DNA from: Parahaliea mediterranea
GTDB lineage: Bacteria; Pseudomonadota; Gammaproteobacteria; Pseudomonadales; Halieaceae
Length of the DNA: 64,000 nt
Assembly (NCBI RefSeq): GCF_003402235.1
Contig: NZ_QEWO01000001.1
Coordinates: forward strand, 992,001-1,056,000
Direction: 5' to 3'
Below the pieces are notes generated by a model, which had not been told where the DNA came from, did not search any database, and saw nothing but the letters and a program-made list of their open reading frames with translations. A program made the translations under genes and the position numbers. Positions 45,172 through 57,131 of this stretch are shown one piece after another; positions within the stretch are counted from its first letter, which is position 1; every line of letters begins with the position of its first letter.

Positions 45172-46389
45172 TTACTCCAGCGCCGCGTAGATCATGGCCT
45201 CCAGTTGCCCCCGGAAGTTGAAGGTGCTGGAGGGCATCAACTGGGTCAAAAACAGCACGGTGAGGTCCTCCGCCGGATCCACCCAGAACAGAGTGCTGGC
45301 CAGGCCACCCCAGAAGAAGCTGCCGGCGGAGCCGGGATAGCCGTTGGCCACCGGGTCCAGTTTGGTGGCAAAGCCCAGGCCAAAGCCCACGCCCTCGTAG
45401 CCCGTTTCGCTGAAGCTGCCAATAGCAAACTGGGACAGGTCCACGTCCCCCGGCAGGTGGTTACGAGTCATGAAGTCCAGGGTGCGGCTGCCGATGATAC
45501 GCTGGCCGTCCAGAGTGCCACCGTTCAGCAGCATCTGGCAGAAGCGGTAATAATCGCTGGCGGTGGACAACAGACCGCCGCCGCCGGAGTAGAACTCGCG
45601 ATCCGCAAAGCGACTGCTCTGGCCATCGTCGTTCATCACCAGTTCTTTTTTCAGGTTGCGCTCGTAGCAGCTGGCAAAGCGCGGCAGCTGCTCGGGCCGC
45701 ACGTTGAAGGTGGTGTCGACCATGCCGAGGGGCCCAAAGATCACCTCCTCCAGGTACTCCGGCAGCGGCTTGCCGCTGATCACTTCGATCAGGTAGCCGC
45801 ACACGTCGGTAGCCAGGCTGTAGTTCCAGCGCTGGCCGGGGGAGAATTCCAGCGGCAGTTGGGCCAGCTGGTCGATCATGCCCTTCAGGGTATAGCCGGG
45901 CGCAGGGTTGCCCACCTGCAGTTTGCGGTAGGCGTAGTCGATGTTGGATTCGCGCAGGAAATCGTAGGTCAGGCCCGAGGTGTGAGTCAGCAGGTGGCGG
46001 ATGGTCATCGGCCCCTGGCAGGGCACCGTCTCAAACAGGGGGAAGGAACCGGCCTTGCGCACCTGCAAGTGGCGAAACTCCGGGATAAAGCGGTGCACCG
46101 GGTCATCCAGGGAAAACAGGCCGCGCTCGTAGAGGGTCATCAGCGCCAGGGAGGTGACGGGCTTGGTCATGGAGTAGATGCGAAAGAGCGTGTCCTCTGC
46201 CATGGGCTCGCCACGGGCTAGGTCCCGCTGGCCAGCGATATCCAGGTAACAGACCCGGCCGGCCCGGGCCACCAGGGTGATGCTGCCAGGGATTTTGCCG
46301 GGCTCGATGTAGGCTTGGCGCAGGTGCTGCCCCACGCGACTGAGTTGGCGGCCATCCAGGCCGACGCTTTCCGGTGTAACCAGGTCCAT
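45172..46389 (-). CDS. serine hydrolase, beta-lactamase/esterase fold
   Basis: 405 residues, cytoplasmic (no signal). Class C beta-lactamase/EstB type: nucleophile Ser and Lys in YSMTKP (S-x-x-K) near residue 75, YSLATDVCGY (Tyr motif) near 185 and a C-terminal WGGLASTLFW. Such enzymes cleave esters or peptides; esterase activity is more likely than lactam cleavage. Stands next to the receptor gene with a 160-base gap. Substrate unknown. Confidence 0.85.
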   Translation of the reverse strand: MDLVTPESVGLDGRQLSRVGQHLRQAYIEPGKIPGSITLVARAGRVCYLDIAGQRDLARGEPMAEDTLFRIYSMTKPVTSLALMTLYERGLFSLDDPVHRFIPEFRHLQVRKAGSFPLFETVPCQGPMTIRHLLTHTSGLTYDFLRESNIDYAYRKLQVGNPAPGYTLKGMIDQLAQLPLEFSPGQRWNYSLATDVCGYLIEVISGKPLPEYLEEVIFGPLGMVDTTFNVRPEQLPRFASCYERNLKKELVMNDDGQSSRFADREFYSGGGGLLSTASDYYRFCQMLLNGGTLDGQRIIGSRTLDFMTRNHLPGDVDLSQFAIGSFSETGYEGVGFGLGFATKLDPVANGYPGSAGSFFWGGLASTLFWVDPAEDLTVLFLTQLMPSSTFNFRGQLEAMIYAALE

Positions 46390-46507
46390 GCTGTGTCCTT
46401 GCGTTGTCAGGGGGCGAGGGGTGGCCGCCTAGTGTCAGAAATGGCGGGCGCCGGCGCAAGGGCGGAACTGTCCATTGCGTATCAATGGCCTAAATTAAAG
46501 ACTCAAT

Positions 46508-47107
46508 TCATTGCTTCAATTTGAGCGCGCGAACCCGCTTGCGAAGGGCGGGAATGACTTCGGCCTCAAACCAGGGGTTGCGCCGCAGCCAGAGGTTATT
46601 GCGCGGCGAGGGATGGGGCAGCGGCAGCCAGTGCGGGCCAAAGTCGCGCCAGCGCTGGACCCGCTCGGCCAGCGAGAGCCGGGGCGCATCCAGGTAGTAC
46701 TGCTGGGCGTAGTTGCCCACCAGCAGGGTCAGCTCAATGGCGGGCATGTGCTCCAGCAGGGGGCCGTGCCATTTGGGCGCGCAGGCCGGGTCCGGCGGCA
46801 GGTCGCCGGATTTGCCCCGCCCCGGGTAGCAAAAGCCCATGGGCATGATGGCGATACGCGATTCGTCGTAAAAAGCCGCCTTGTCCAGCTGCAGCCAGTC
46901 GCGCAGGCGGTCACCGCTGGGGTCGTCCCAGGGTATGCCGCTGGCATGCACCTTGGTGCCCGGCGCCTGGCCGACAATCAGCAGTCGCGCTGTCGCACTG
47001 GCGCGCAGCACGGGCCGCGGCCCCAAAGGCAGGCGATCGGCGCAGTAGCGGCAGCGGCGCACCTCGGCCAGCAAATCCGCCAGCGCCCGCTGCGGGGAAG
47101 GTTTCAC
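46508..47107 (-). CDS. uracil-DNA glycosylase superfamily protein
   Basis: 199 residues, GTG start at 47107. Shows CRYCADRLPLGPRPVL, LLIVGQAPGTKVHASGIPW (motif A with GQAPG), MGFCYPG and the motif B-like HPSPRNN, matching the UDG superfamily group annotated uracil-DNA glycosylase family protein. The first Cys pair may bind iron-sulphur, as in family 4/5. Repair role is inferred. Divergent from gcvP with 135 bases between starts. Confidence 0.85.
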   Translation of the reverse strand: MKPSPQRALADLLAEVRRCRYCADRLPLGPRPVLRASATARLLIVGQAPGTKVHASGIPWDDPSGDRLRDWLQLDKAAFYDESRIAIMPMGFCYPGRGKSGDLPPDPACAPKWHGPLLEHMPAIELTLLVGNYAQQYYLDAPRLSLAERVQRWRDFGPHWLPLPHPSPRNNLWLRRNPWFEAEVIPALRKRVRALKLKQ

Positions 47108-47242
47108 CGGTGGCTCACCGGGGTCCGCGGCGGCTGTTCAAAAAGCGCGCAATGGTTTGCCCGCCCGGGGCCCTGCTGATAATATCGCGCCCTCGAATCA
47201 CCGCCCCCCAAACCCACTGTTTTTCGATATTCCGGAGCCCCC

Positions 47243-50134
<2,892 letters not shown>

Positions 50135-50170
50135 GCCCCAGCCTGGGGAGAATCAGCCTGAGGTTATCGC

Positions 50171-51061
50171 ATGACGAGTCCCCAGTTTCAGGCAGTCGTT
50201 GCAACAATTCCCGACAATTTCGCCTCGCCCGATGCTGATTATCGAGAGGTGCGGGCGACCATGGCTCCGTTCCATGGTCAGCCCCTGAGCGACGATGTGA
50301 TATTCCGGGAGACACACCTGGGTGGTATTCGCTGCGGCAACTACCGTCTGCGGGATAGCAGTGACGAGCGGTGGTGCTTTCTTCACATTCACGGCGGCGC
50401 GCTGGTGTCCTGCCCGCTTGACCACTACCACTTCTACGCAGAAATCATATTGCGGCAGCTCGGTCACCAGGTTGTGATGCCTGACTACCGCCTGGCGCCG
50501 GAAGCACGGTATCCGGCCGCGGCCAACGATTGCCTGGCTGCCTACAAAGGCTTGATCGACACAGGAATGCCGGCCGATCGAATTATCATGCTCGGCGAGT
50601 CCTGCGGCGGTGGTCTGGGGCTTTGCGCATTGCTGCTGGCCAGAGACAGCGGGCTACCCATGCCCGCCGCATTTGTCTCGCTAACCGGGTGGTACGACCT
50701 CTCCGTAGCAACGCCACCGGTAGGTAGAGAGCCATTTCTTACCCCCGAGTGGGTTCGCAACCGGGGGCGGGAATACACTGGTGGAAAGCTGCCACTGGAT
50801 GACCCGAGAGTGTCCCCAAGCCGGGCCGATTTGCACAGCCTGCCGCCTCTGTATCTGCAGGTAGGGCAATTCGACACGATGACGCCCGGTGCGCTGGAAC
50901 TGGCGCACAACGCCACGCTGGCGGGCGTTCAGGTCAGGGTGGATAGCTGGCCCGGGATGATTCAGGGCTGGCATGGGTTAGTGGGTGCGGGTGTACCCGA
51001 AGCCGAGGCAGCGTGGAACGATATACAAAGATACGTCAGCGCCTTGGATTGCAGTTCCTGA
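50171..51061 (+). CDS. HSL-type alpha/beta hydrolase
   Basis: 296-residue esterase/lipase of the hormone-sensitive-lipase group. Oxyanion motif HIHGGALV near 78, nucleophile elbow GESCGGG near 142, Asp and His in the last third (QFDTMTPG and QGWHGL). Cytoplasmic. Starts 37 bases after gcvP and may be cotranscribed. Substrate, a short-chain ester, is inferred. Confidence 0.88.
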   Translation: MTSPQFQAVVATIPDNFASPDADYREVRATMAPFHGQPLSDDVIFRETHLGGIRCGNYRLRDSSDERWCFLHIHGGALVSCPLDHYHFYAEIILRQLGHQVVMPDYRLAPEARYPAAANDCLAAYKGLIDTGMPADRIIMLGESCGGGLGLCALLLARDSGLPMPAAFVSLTGWYDLSVATPPVGREPFLTPEWVRNRGREYTGGKLPLDDPRVSPSRADLHSLPPLYLQVGQFDTMTPGALELAHNATLAGVQVRVDSWPGMIQGWHGLVGAGVPEAEAAWNDIQRYVSALDCSS

Positions 51062-51190
51062 CACCGTTCGCGCCGAGGTGATCGTGCCCAGCGTTTTAGC
51101 GTGCTCGCCCCCTGAAGCATGGCCTGCCCCGCTCTATGGTGGCGGCGTTGGTGCTAGTATCACCCCAGGCAGCGGGTTCAAGGGTGAACA

Positions 51191-52696
51191 ATGCGGGCGT
51201 TACTCTGGTTCTTCATCATTCTGATCACCTACGGTTCGCTGTATCCCTTCACCTTTGACCCGGGTGCCTATCACCCCGCCCTGCTGGCGCCGCTGTTTGA
51301 TTTTCACCCGGGCCATACCGGCCGGGGCGACATCGTGGCCAACCTGTTGCTGTTTGTCCCCTTTGGCTTTCTGGCGATGTTGGGCTATTCCGCCCTGCGC
51401 CCGGCCAGCAGGATGACACTGATTCTTGTGCTTGGCTTTGCGCTGGCCTACCTGTTGCAGGTGGCGCAATTGATTGTGCCCGGGCGCACCCCGAGCGGCA
51501 GCGATGCCATCTGGAACCTGCTGGGCTGTGCCATCGGCTGCGCCCTCGCCCACCTGCCACTGCCGCGCCTGTTCTCTGCACTGGCGCCTGCGGGGGGGCA
51601 ATGGCCACCCATCCCCCTGGCGCTGGGCCTGCTCTGGCTGGCCTACAACTGGGCGCCCTTTGTGCCGTCCATCGACCTGCAACTTTTGAAAAACAACCTG
51701 AAGCTGATCGCGTCGTCACCCGAGCTTGTCTGGGTATGCCAGAAGGTGGTGATGTGGCTGGTGATCTTTCACTTTCTGCACAGCGCGGGGGGGCTGTGGG
51801 CGCGGGAGCGCTATTACCCCCTGCTGGTGCTGGCCACGCTGGTTGGCGGCCTGTTTATTGTGGGCCACGCCACCACCATCGAGCATGTCGCCGGTGGCGT
51901 GCTGGCGGTTCCCGCCTGGTACGCGATTCGCCGGCGGCGCCGCCCCGCCGGGCTTGCCCTGTTGCTGGCCATCACCTTGCTGGCCACCACCTTTGCCCCC
52001 TTCGACCTGCGGCAGGCGCCCGCTACCTTCCGGTGGATTCCTTTCAGCGGCGCGCTGGACGGCAATATGCTGATCAATGTGATGGCGACCTTCAGCAAGC
52101 TGGTGATGTACGCCAGCCTGACCTGGCTGCTGGTGGAGGCCGGCATGGCCCTGCGCAATGCCAGCCTGGCCGTTGCCGCCGCTCTGTTGGTGAGCGAGTG
52201 GCTACAGGTTTACTTCCAGGGCCCCACCCCGGAAATTACCGACCCGCTGCTGGCGCTGATTGCCGGCGCCACCCTGCACGCTTACCGCTCGGCAGCCAGC
52301 GTCCATGCGCCATATGCGGCTGCGCGGGACGTAGCGCCCGCACAAAAACAGGAACAAGGCGAGCCAACCCTGCAATTGAACCTGCATTACTACCAGGCAG
52401 CCTTTGTCGAAGACTGCGTGGCAAGCCTGGGCTGGAACCGGGAACAGTTGTGCGAAGTGCTGTTGGCCGCGGCCAGCGACGACCCGCAATCCAGCGCCGC
52501 CGCCAGTGCGTTGCGCCACATGACCCTTGGGCCTGATGTGCTGGCACGGGAGCCGCGCTGGGTGGTTTTGCCGGTCACGCTCAACACGCGGGCCAGTGCC
52601 CAGTTGAAGGCCCTGGCCCGCGCAGGCGAGCGTAGCGAGTCGCGCACTTTGAGGCACCTGATTGACGCCGAGATCACCCGCCTGTCGAACGCCTGA
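51191..52696 (+). CDS. VanZ-like membrane protein with extra C-terminal soluble domain
   Basis: 501 residues. The N-terminal part is VanZ-like (YGSLYPF, DIVANLLLFVPFGFLAMLGY), with about ten membrane helices in two half-repeats up to about residue 370. A linker rich in A/Q follows, then about 115 soluble residues; the last 40 (VTLNTRASAQLKALARAGERS, LRHLIDAEI) look like a ribbon-helix-helix-type unit. This C-terminal part is unusual for VanZ. Role unknown. Domain fusion is read directly from the frame. Confidence 0.75.
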   Translation: MRALLWFFIILITYGSLYPFTFDPGAYHPALLAPLFDFHPGHTGRGDIVANLLLFVPFGFLAMLGYSALRPASRMTLILVLGFALAYLLQVAQLIVPGRTPSGSDAIWNLLGCAIGCALAHLPLPRLFSALAPAGGQWPPIPLALGLLWLAYNWAPFVPSIDLQLLKNNLKLIASSPELVWVCQKVVMWLVIFHFLHSAGGLWARERYYPLLVLATLVGGLFIVGHATTIEHVAGGVLAVPAWYAIRRRRRPAGLALLLAITLLATTFAPFDLRQAPATFRWIPFSGALDGNMLINVMATFSKLVMYASLTWLLVEAGMALRNASLAVAAALLVSEWLQVYFQGPTPEITDPLLALIAGATLHAYRSAASVHAPYAAARDVAPAQKQEQGEPTLQLNLHYYQAAFVEDCVASLGWNREQLCEVLLAAASDDPQSSAAASALRHMTLGPDVLAREPRWVVLPVTLNTRASAQLKALARAGERSESRTLRHLIDAEITRLSNA

Positions 52697-52775
52697 GGGT
52701 GGACGTTGCCTCCTGCTTCACGGCGCAGCGCTTTGACTGCGGCGGTGTTTGTGGCCGCGTCCCAGGCCCTGGCGG

Positions 52776-53732
52776 CTAGCTGGCCAGCCGCACTTTGGCC
52801 ACAATATCCGCCACCTCGGAGTGCGCCGGCACCGCCAGAAAATCCGGCGCCATAAAGGCAGGATCCGGGTAGCGGTAATACCCTTCGCCGCTCTGGGTAC
52901 CCAGCAGGCCGCGATCCAGATAGCGGGTTTTCAGGTAGCTGGCGTTGGCCTGCATTTGCGCATCGCCGGTAACGCCAGCCCAGTGCGTCAGCACGTCGCA
53001 TACGGTTTTCATGCCGATGATGTCGATCATGCCCATGGGGCCCACGGCACTGCCTCGATTGGCAATGAGGTAGGTGCGATCTACATCCTCGGGGGTTGCC
53101 ACTTCGTTGGTCACCAACGTCTGCGATGCCATCAGCAGGGCCATCAGCCAAGTGTTGAGAATATAGCCGTTCTGTTCCTTGCGCACCGGGATGGGCACCA
53201 TGCCGGTATCGATCACAAAGCCGGTCACTGCCGTGAGCGTAGCCTCGGCGGTGCCGGGGTGGGCCATGATCTCGATCAGGTTGGCACGCCAGATCAGGTT
53301 GGCGTAGTGCAGGGCACAGAATTTGTCGGGGCGCCCGCAGTACTCAGCAAAATCCCTGGGCAGCAGGGTGGATGAGTTGGTGGCCAGCAGGGTGTGGGGC
53401 GCCAGCAAGGGCGCCATGTCCCGGTACACCGCCGCTTTGATGTCCGGGTCTTCCGGCACCGCCTCTATCACCAGGTCGGCATCGCCCACGGCATCGTCCA
53501 GCGCGGTGGTATAGCGCAGGAGCGCCCAGGTGGCGTCGATGTCCCCGTCACCGGCGCCCAGTTCCGCCCGGTAGATATCCGCGTACAGTGCGTGGGTCTG
53601 CCGGCAGGCTGCCAGTGCGGCCTCGGCGAGGTCGTACACCACCACCTGCTTGCCGCGAAAGGCGTTGTGCCAGGCGATCTGCCCGCCGAGCACACCGCAG
53701 CCGAGCACCGTGACACGGTTCAGTTCTGTCAT
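52776..53732 (-). CDS. 3-hydroxyacyl-CoA dehydrogenase family protein
   Basis: 318-residue NAD enzyme: VLGCGVLGGQIAWH Rossmann motif, LVIEAVPEDPDIK, LHYANLIWRANLIEI with the catalytic His, and the C-terminal helical domain (NRGSAVGPMGMIDIIG). Downstream of the EthA-like monooxygenase by 21 bases and likely cotranscribed, suggesting oxidation of a hydroxy acid arising after Baeyer-Villiger cleavage. Confidence 0.88.
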   Translation of the reverse strand: MTELNRVTVLGCGVLGGQIAWHNAFRGKQVVVYDLAEAALAACRQTHALYADIYRAELGAGDGDIDATWALLRYTTALDDAVGDADLVIEAVPEDPDIKAAVYRDMAPLLAPHTLLATNSSTLLPRDFAEYCGRPDKFCALHYANLIWRANLIEIMAHPGTAEATLTAVTGFVIDTGMVPIPVRKEQNGYILNTWLMALLMASQTLVTNEVATPEDVDRTYLIANRGSAVGPMGMIDIIGMKTVCDVLTHWAGVTGDAQMQANASYLKTRYLDRGLLGTQSGEGYYRYPDPAFMAPDFLAVPAHSEVADIVAKVRLAS

Positions 53733-53753
53733 TGTTCTGCTTTCCTTTTTCGG

Positions 53754-55265
53754 TCAGGCGGCGTGAGCCGTTGAGGCAGGGCTAGCCGGCTTATCGGCAG
53801 CGGCAACAAACACCAGACAGGGGTCATCCACCGGCCGCTCCAGCAGCTGCTGCACATCGTGCCGGTAGTCCATTTTGACCTCCCAGGGCGGCGTGCGCCC
53901 CTGGCGCGGCAGCTGGCGCCGGCCGCGCTGCACGTAGCCGGCCTGCAGGGAATCGAGAATGCCCTCTTCCATGCTCTCACCAGCCGGCGCGCGCGGGGTG
54001 ACCGACGCCAGGCCGCGGGCATCCATGTACTTGAGCAGCCGGCACAGGTAGCGCCCGGCAAGGTCGGCCTTGAGGGTCCAGGAGGCGTTGGTATAGCCGA
54101 AGAACCAGGCCAGGTTGGGCAGGTTCTGCACCAGCGCACCGCGGTAGGTCATCTGCTCTTCGAGCTTCAGCTCCTGCTCATCCACGCGCACCGCCATGCC
54201 ACCCATCATCTGCAGGTCCAGGCCTGTTGCGGTTACGATGATGTCCGCCGCCAGTTCCTCGCCGGAGCGCAGTTTTACGCCGTTTTCGGTGAAGCATTCA
54301 ATATGGCCGGTAGCCACCGAGGCGCTGCCTTCGCGCAGCACCCTGAACAGGTCGCCGTCGGGCACGGCGCACAGGCGCTCGTCCCAGGGCATGTAGGCGG
54401 GGCTGAAATGGCGCATATCAAAATCGGGGCCAAGCTGCTTCTGGGCTTTGCGCAGCAGGTGGCGGCGCATGAATTGCGGCCAGCGCCGGCAGGCCTTGAA
54501 GGTCAGCTGCTGCAGGAGGATGTTGCGCCGCCGCGCAAAGCGGTAGGCCAGGTCGCCCGGCAAAAGCCGGGCCAGCAGTCCGGTCAGGCGGTCGCTGCCG
54601 GGCAGGGAGTACACGTAACTGGGGGAGCGCTGCAGCATGGTGACATGGGCAGCGGTGCCGGCCATGGCCGGCACCAGTGTCACGGCGGTAGCGCCGCTGC
54701 CAATCACCAGCACCCGCTTGCCGCTGTAGTCGAGGTCTTCCGGCCAGTGCTGGGGATGCACAATGGTGCCGCGAAAGCGCTGCTCCTCGGGAAAGGCCGG
54801 GCGGTAGCCGCTATCGTAGTTGTAGTAGCCGGTGCAGCTCATCAGGAAGCGGCTGCGAAAGTGGCGGGGCTCGCCACTGCGCTGGCACACGGCCTGTAAG
54901 GTCCAGCACTGTTCGCGGCTGTCCCAGCTGGCTTCGCGCACCTGCAGGCCGTAGTGAATTTTGTCTTCCAACCGGTGCTCGGCGGCGGTCTGGCGGATGT
55001 ACTCGCGAATCGACGGCCCGTCGGCCAGTGTGCGCAGCTTGTTCCAGGGCCGGAAGTCGTAGCTGAAACTGAGCATGTCGGAGTCCGAGCGAATACCCGG
55101 GTAGCGGAACAGGTCCCAGGTGCCGCCCATGCATTCGCGGCGCTCGACGATGGCAACGCGCTTGTCGGGGCACTCCCGGGCCAGGTGGCAGGCCGTGCCA
55201 ATGCCCGACAGGCCTGCGCCAATAATCAGTACGTCGTAGATGTCATCGCGATTGACTGCCTGCAT
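53754..55265 (-). CDS. EthA-like Baeyer-Villiger flavin monooxygenase
   Basis: 503-residue FAD/NADPH monooxygenase. GAGLSGIG near residue 17 and GSGATAVT near 190 (two dinucleotide motifs) flank the Baeyer-Villiger signature FRGTIVHPQHWPED. RYPGIRSDSDM and CTGYYNYDSGY are characteristic of mycobacterial EthA, which inserts oxygen next to ketones and also activates ethionamide. First gene of a two-gene unit with 3-hydroxyacyl-CoA dehydrogenase; divergent AraC regulator 135 bases away. Natural ketone substrate unknown. Confidence 0.92.
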   Translation of the reverse strand: MQAVNRDDIYDVLIIGAGLSGIGTACHLARECPDKRVAIVERRECMGGTWDLFRYPGIRSDSDMLSFSYDFRPWNKLRTLADGPSIREYIRQTAAEHRLEDKIHYGLQVREASWDSREQCWTLQAVCQRSGEPRHFRSRFLMSCTGYYNYDSGYRPAFPEEQRFRGTIVHPQHWPEDLDYSGKRVLVIGSGATAVTLVPAMAGTAAHVTMLQRSPSYVYSLPGSDRLTGLLARLLPGDLAYRFARRRNILLQQLTFKACRRWPQFMRRHLLRKAQKQLGPDFDMRHFSPAYMPWDERLCAVPDGDLFRVLREGSASVATGHIECFTENGVKLRSGEELAADIIVTATGLDLQMMGGMAVRVDEQELKLEEQMTYRGALVQNLPNLAWFFGYTNASWTLKADLAGRYLCRLLKYMDARGLASVTPRAPAGESMEEGILDSLQAGYVQRGRRQLPRQGRTPPWEVKMDYRHDVQQLLERPVDDPCLVFVAAADKPASPASTAHAA

Positions 55266-55400
55266 GTCGCGGTACTCCTGGCTTTGCCATGGTTATTCTT
55301 TGCATGAGTGGGTTTGAGCATAGCCCCTTGCTGCCAGGCAGAATTGACTTTAGGCGACAGTTTTTTATCTTAGAGCGTCACCCCGACAGCAGCGGCCACT

Positions 55401-56405
55401 ATGAACAGCCTGATTCGCGCCACCACCCTGCGCGGCTATGAACAGCTCATCCGGGAGCTCGGCGGCGACCCGGCCCCCCTGCTGCGGCGCTATCACCTGC
55501 CAAGCGCTGGCCAGCACGATATCGAGCGCTTTATCCCCTACCGCAACGCGGCGCTGCTGTTTGAAGCCAGCGCGGCGGCCTTTGACTGCCCGGATTTTGG
55601 CCTGCGCCTGGCGCGCTACCAGGGCTGGGAGACGCTGGGGCCGGTTGCCGTGATCGCGCGCAATGCGCGCACGGTGCTGGATGCCTGCCGCAGTATCGCC
55701 CGCTACCTGTACACCCACTCCCCTGCCCTGTCGCTGGCGCTGCGCACCCACCCCGAAGACGGCTCCCTGCAATTCGACTACCGCATCAGCGAACTCAGCC
55801 TGCAACAGAACCGCCAGGCCTACGAGCTGAGCCTGGCTAACGGGCTGCAGCTATTGCGGCTGCCCGCCGGCAAGCAGCTGCGCCTGCGCCGGGTGGGTTT
55901 TCGCCACAGCCGCATGGCGCCAGTGAGCGCGTATCGGGAAGTGTTTGGCGGCACCGTGGAGTTTGACCGCGACTGGTGTGGTTTTCTGATTGATGCCAGC
56001 CTGGCCAACCAGACCATCGACCAGGCCGATGCAGAAACCCATCGCCTGGCCACCGCCTACCTGGAGGAACACTTTGCCACGCGGGGGCGTCACCTGACCG
56101 GGCAGGTGCGCGGGCTGATCGAACAGCTGCTGCCCACCGGGCAGTGCACGGCGCGCAATATTGCCGAGCACCTGGCCCTGCACCCGCGCACCCTGCAGCG
56201 CCGCCTGGCGGATGAGGGCCAGCGCTACGATGCCCTGCTGGACGGTGTGCGCCGCGACCAGGCGGCCTACTACCTCAGCCAGCCCGGCTTGTACCTGAGC
56301 CAGGTCAGCGGCCTGCTGGGTTATTCCGAGCAGAGCGCCTTCAACCGGGCCTGCCGCCGCTGGTTCAACACCACCCCCAGGGCGTACCGGGCACGCGCCC
56401 GGTAG
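55401..56405 (+). CDS. AraC family regulator
   Basis: 334 residues: N-terminal arabinose-binding-like domain (Arabinose_bd type), C-terminal AraC helix-turn-helix at about 235-330 (ARNIAEHLALHPRTLQRRL and VSGLLGYSEQSAFNRACRRWFNTTP). Divergent from the EthA-like gene; likely its activator. Similar pairings of this AraC class with monooxygenase genes are common. Confidence 0.9.
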   Translation: MNSLIRATTLRGYEQLIRELGGDPAPLLRRYHLPSAGQHDIERFIPYRNAALLFEASAAAFDCPDFGLRLARYQGWETLGPVAVIARNARTVLDACRSIARYLYTHSPALSLALRTHPEDGSLQFDYRISELSLQQNRQAYELSLANGLQLLRLPAGKQLRLRRVGFRHSRMAPVSAYREVFGGTVEFDRDWCGFLIDASLANQTIDQADAETHRLATAYLEEHFATRGRHLTGQVRGLIEQLLPTGQCTARNIAEHLALHPRTLQRRLADEGQRYDALLDGVRRDQAAYYLSQPGLYLSQVSGLLGYSEQSAFNRACRRWFNTTPRAYRARAR

Positions 56406-56430
56406 CGCGCACTGCCGCTGGCGCTCAGCG

Positions 56431-56973
56431 TCAGCGTTCGGTGGGCGGCACGCGCTCTTCCTTCCACGCCTCGCTGCGCTCGCGGTAGGCATTGGCCACC
56501 CGGTCCCAGTGTGCTTCGCTGTTGTTGGTAAAGAGGATGTGAAAGAAAGGCGCGTTGCGAAACTCCAGCACTTCGGCCCCCTCCGGCCCGGTTTCGTAAC
56601 TGTAGGGAGCATCGGCCGGGACATAAAAGCCATCGCCCTTGCCCAGCACTTTGCGACCCAGGTGAATCTCTCCCCCCAGCACGTAGTACAGGCAGTCGGC
56701 ATCGTGGGAGTGCCGGGGCAACACAAAGCCGCTCTTGAACCAGGCCCTGCAGAGGCTGAAGCCACCGGGCTTTTCGTCGCGGAACAGGCACTGTACCTGC
56801 TCTCCGCCGCCTTCGGCAGCACCGGCTTCCACCACCTTGGTGAATCCGGCAATCACACTGTCGTCCATGCCCATCATCGGCATCTGTTCTTCGGTCAGCG
56901 CGGTGGCATCTGCGGCGCGAAAAATTCGAATGCCATCCACGGCCTTTTTCTGCTCGGGTGTCACCTCAGGCAT
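56431..56973 (-). CDS. cupin domain protein
   Basis: 180 residues from ATG 56973 (the longer frame has no protein-like N-terminus). Cupin motif 1 is LPRHSHDADCLYYVLGGEI (G-x5-H-x-H-type metal site) and motif 2 GDGFYVPADAPYSYE. Cytoplasmic. Divergent from the SDR gene at 57132. Function could be a small dioxygenase or sensor; unknown. Confidence 0.78.
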   Translation of the reverse strand: MPEVTPEQKKAVDGIRIFRAADATALTEEQMPMMGMDDSVIAGFTKVVEAGAAEGGGEQVQCLFRDEKPGGFSLCRAWFKSGFVLPRHSHDADCLYYVLGGEIHLGRKVLGKGDGFYVPADAPYSYETGPEGAEVLEFRNAPFFHILFTNNSEAHWDRVANAYRERSEAWKEERVPPTER

Positions 56974-57131
56974 GGCGAAAACTCCTTTGTTATCGGGATG
57001 GGTTGATACTGCCGCCCGCGCGCGGCAATGACAATGCACCGCCGGCGGCATGATCGGTATCCGGTACAGGTGCTTAGACTGGGGCCAACAGGGGCTTCCG
57101 GTATGCTGCGGCAAAATAACAGGAGGCAACG

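Noticed and set aside
47108-47242. Glycine riboswitch ahead of gcvP
   Set aside because: Only 135 bases, shared with a divergent gene, and no tandem aptamer-like structure is visible.
50136-50150. CCCCAG/CTGGGG hairpin after gcvP as a terminator
   Set aside because: Loop is too small and no T tract follows; the next gene starts 37 bases on.
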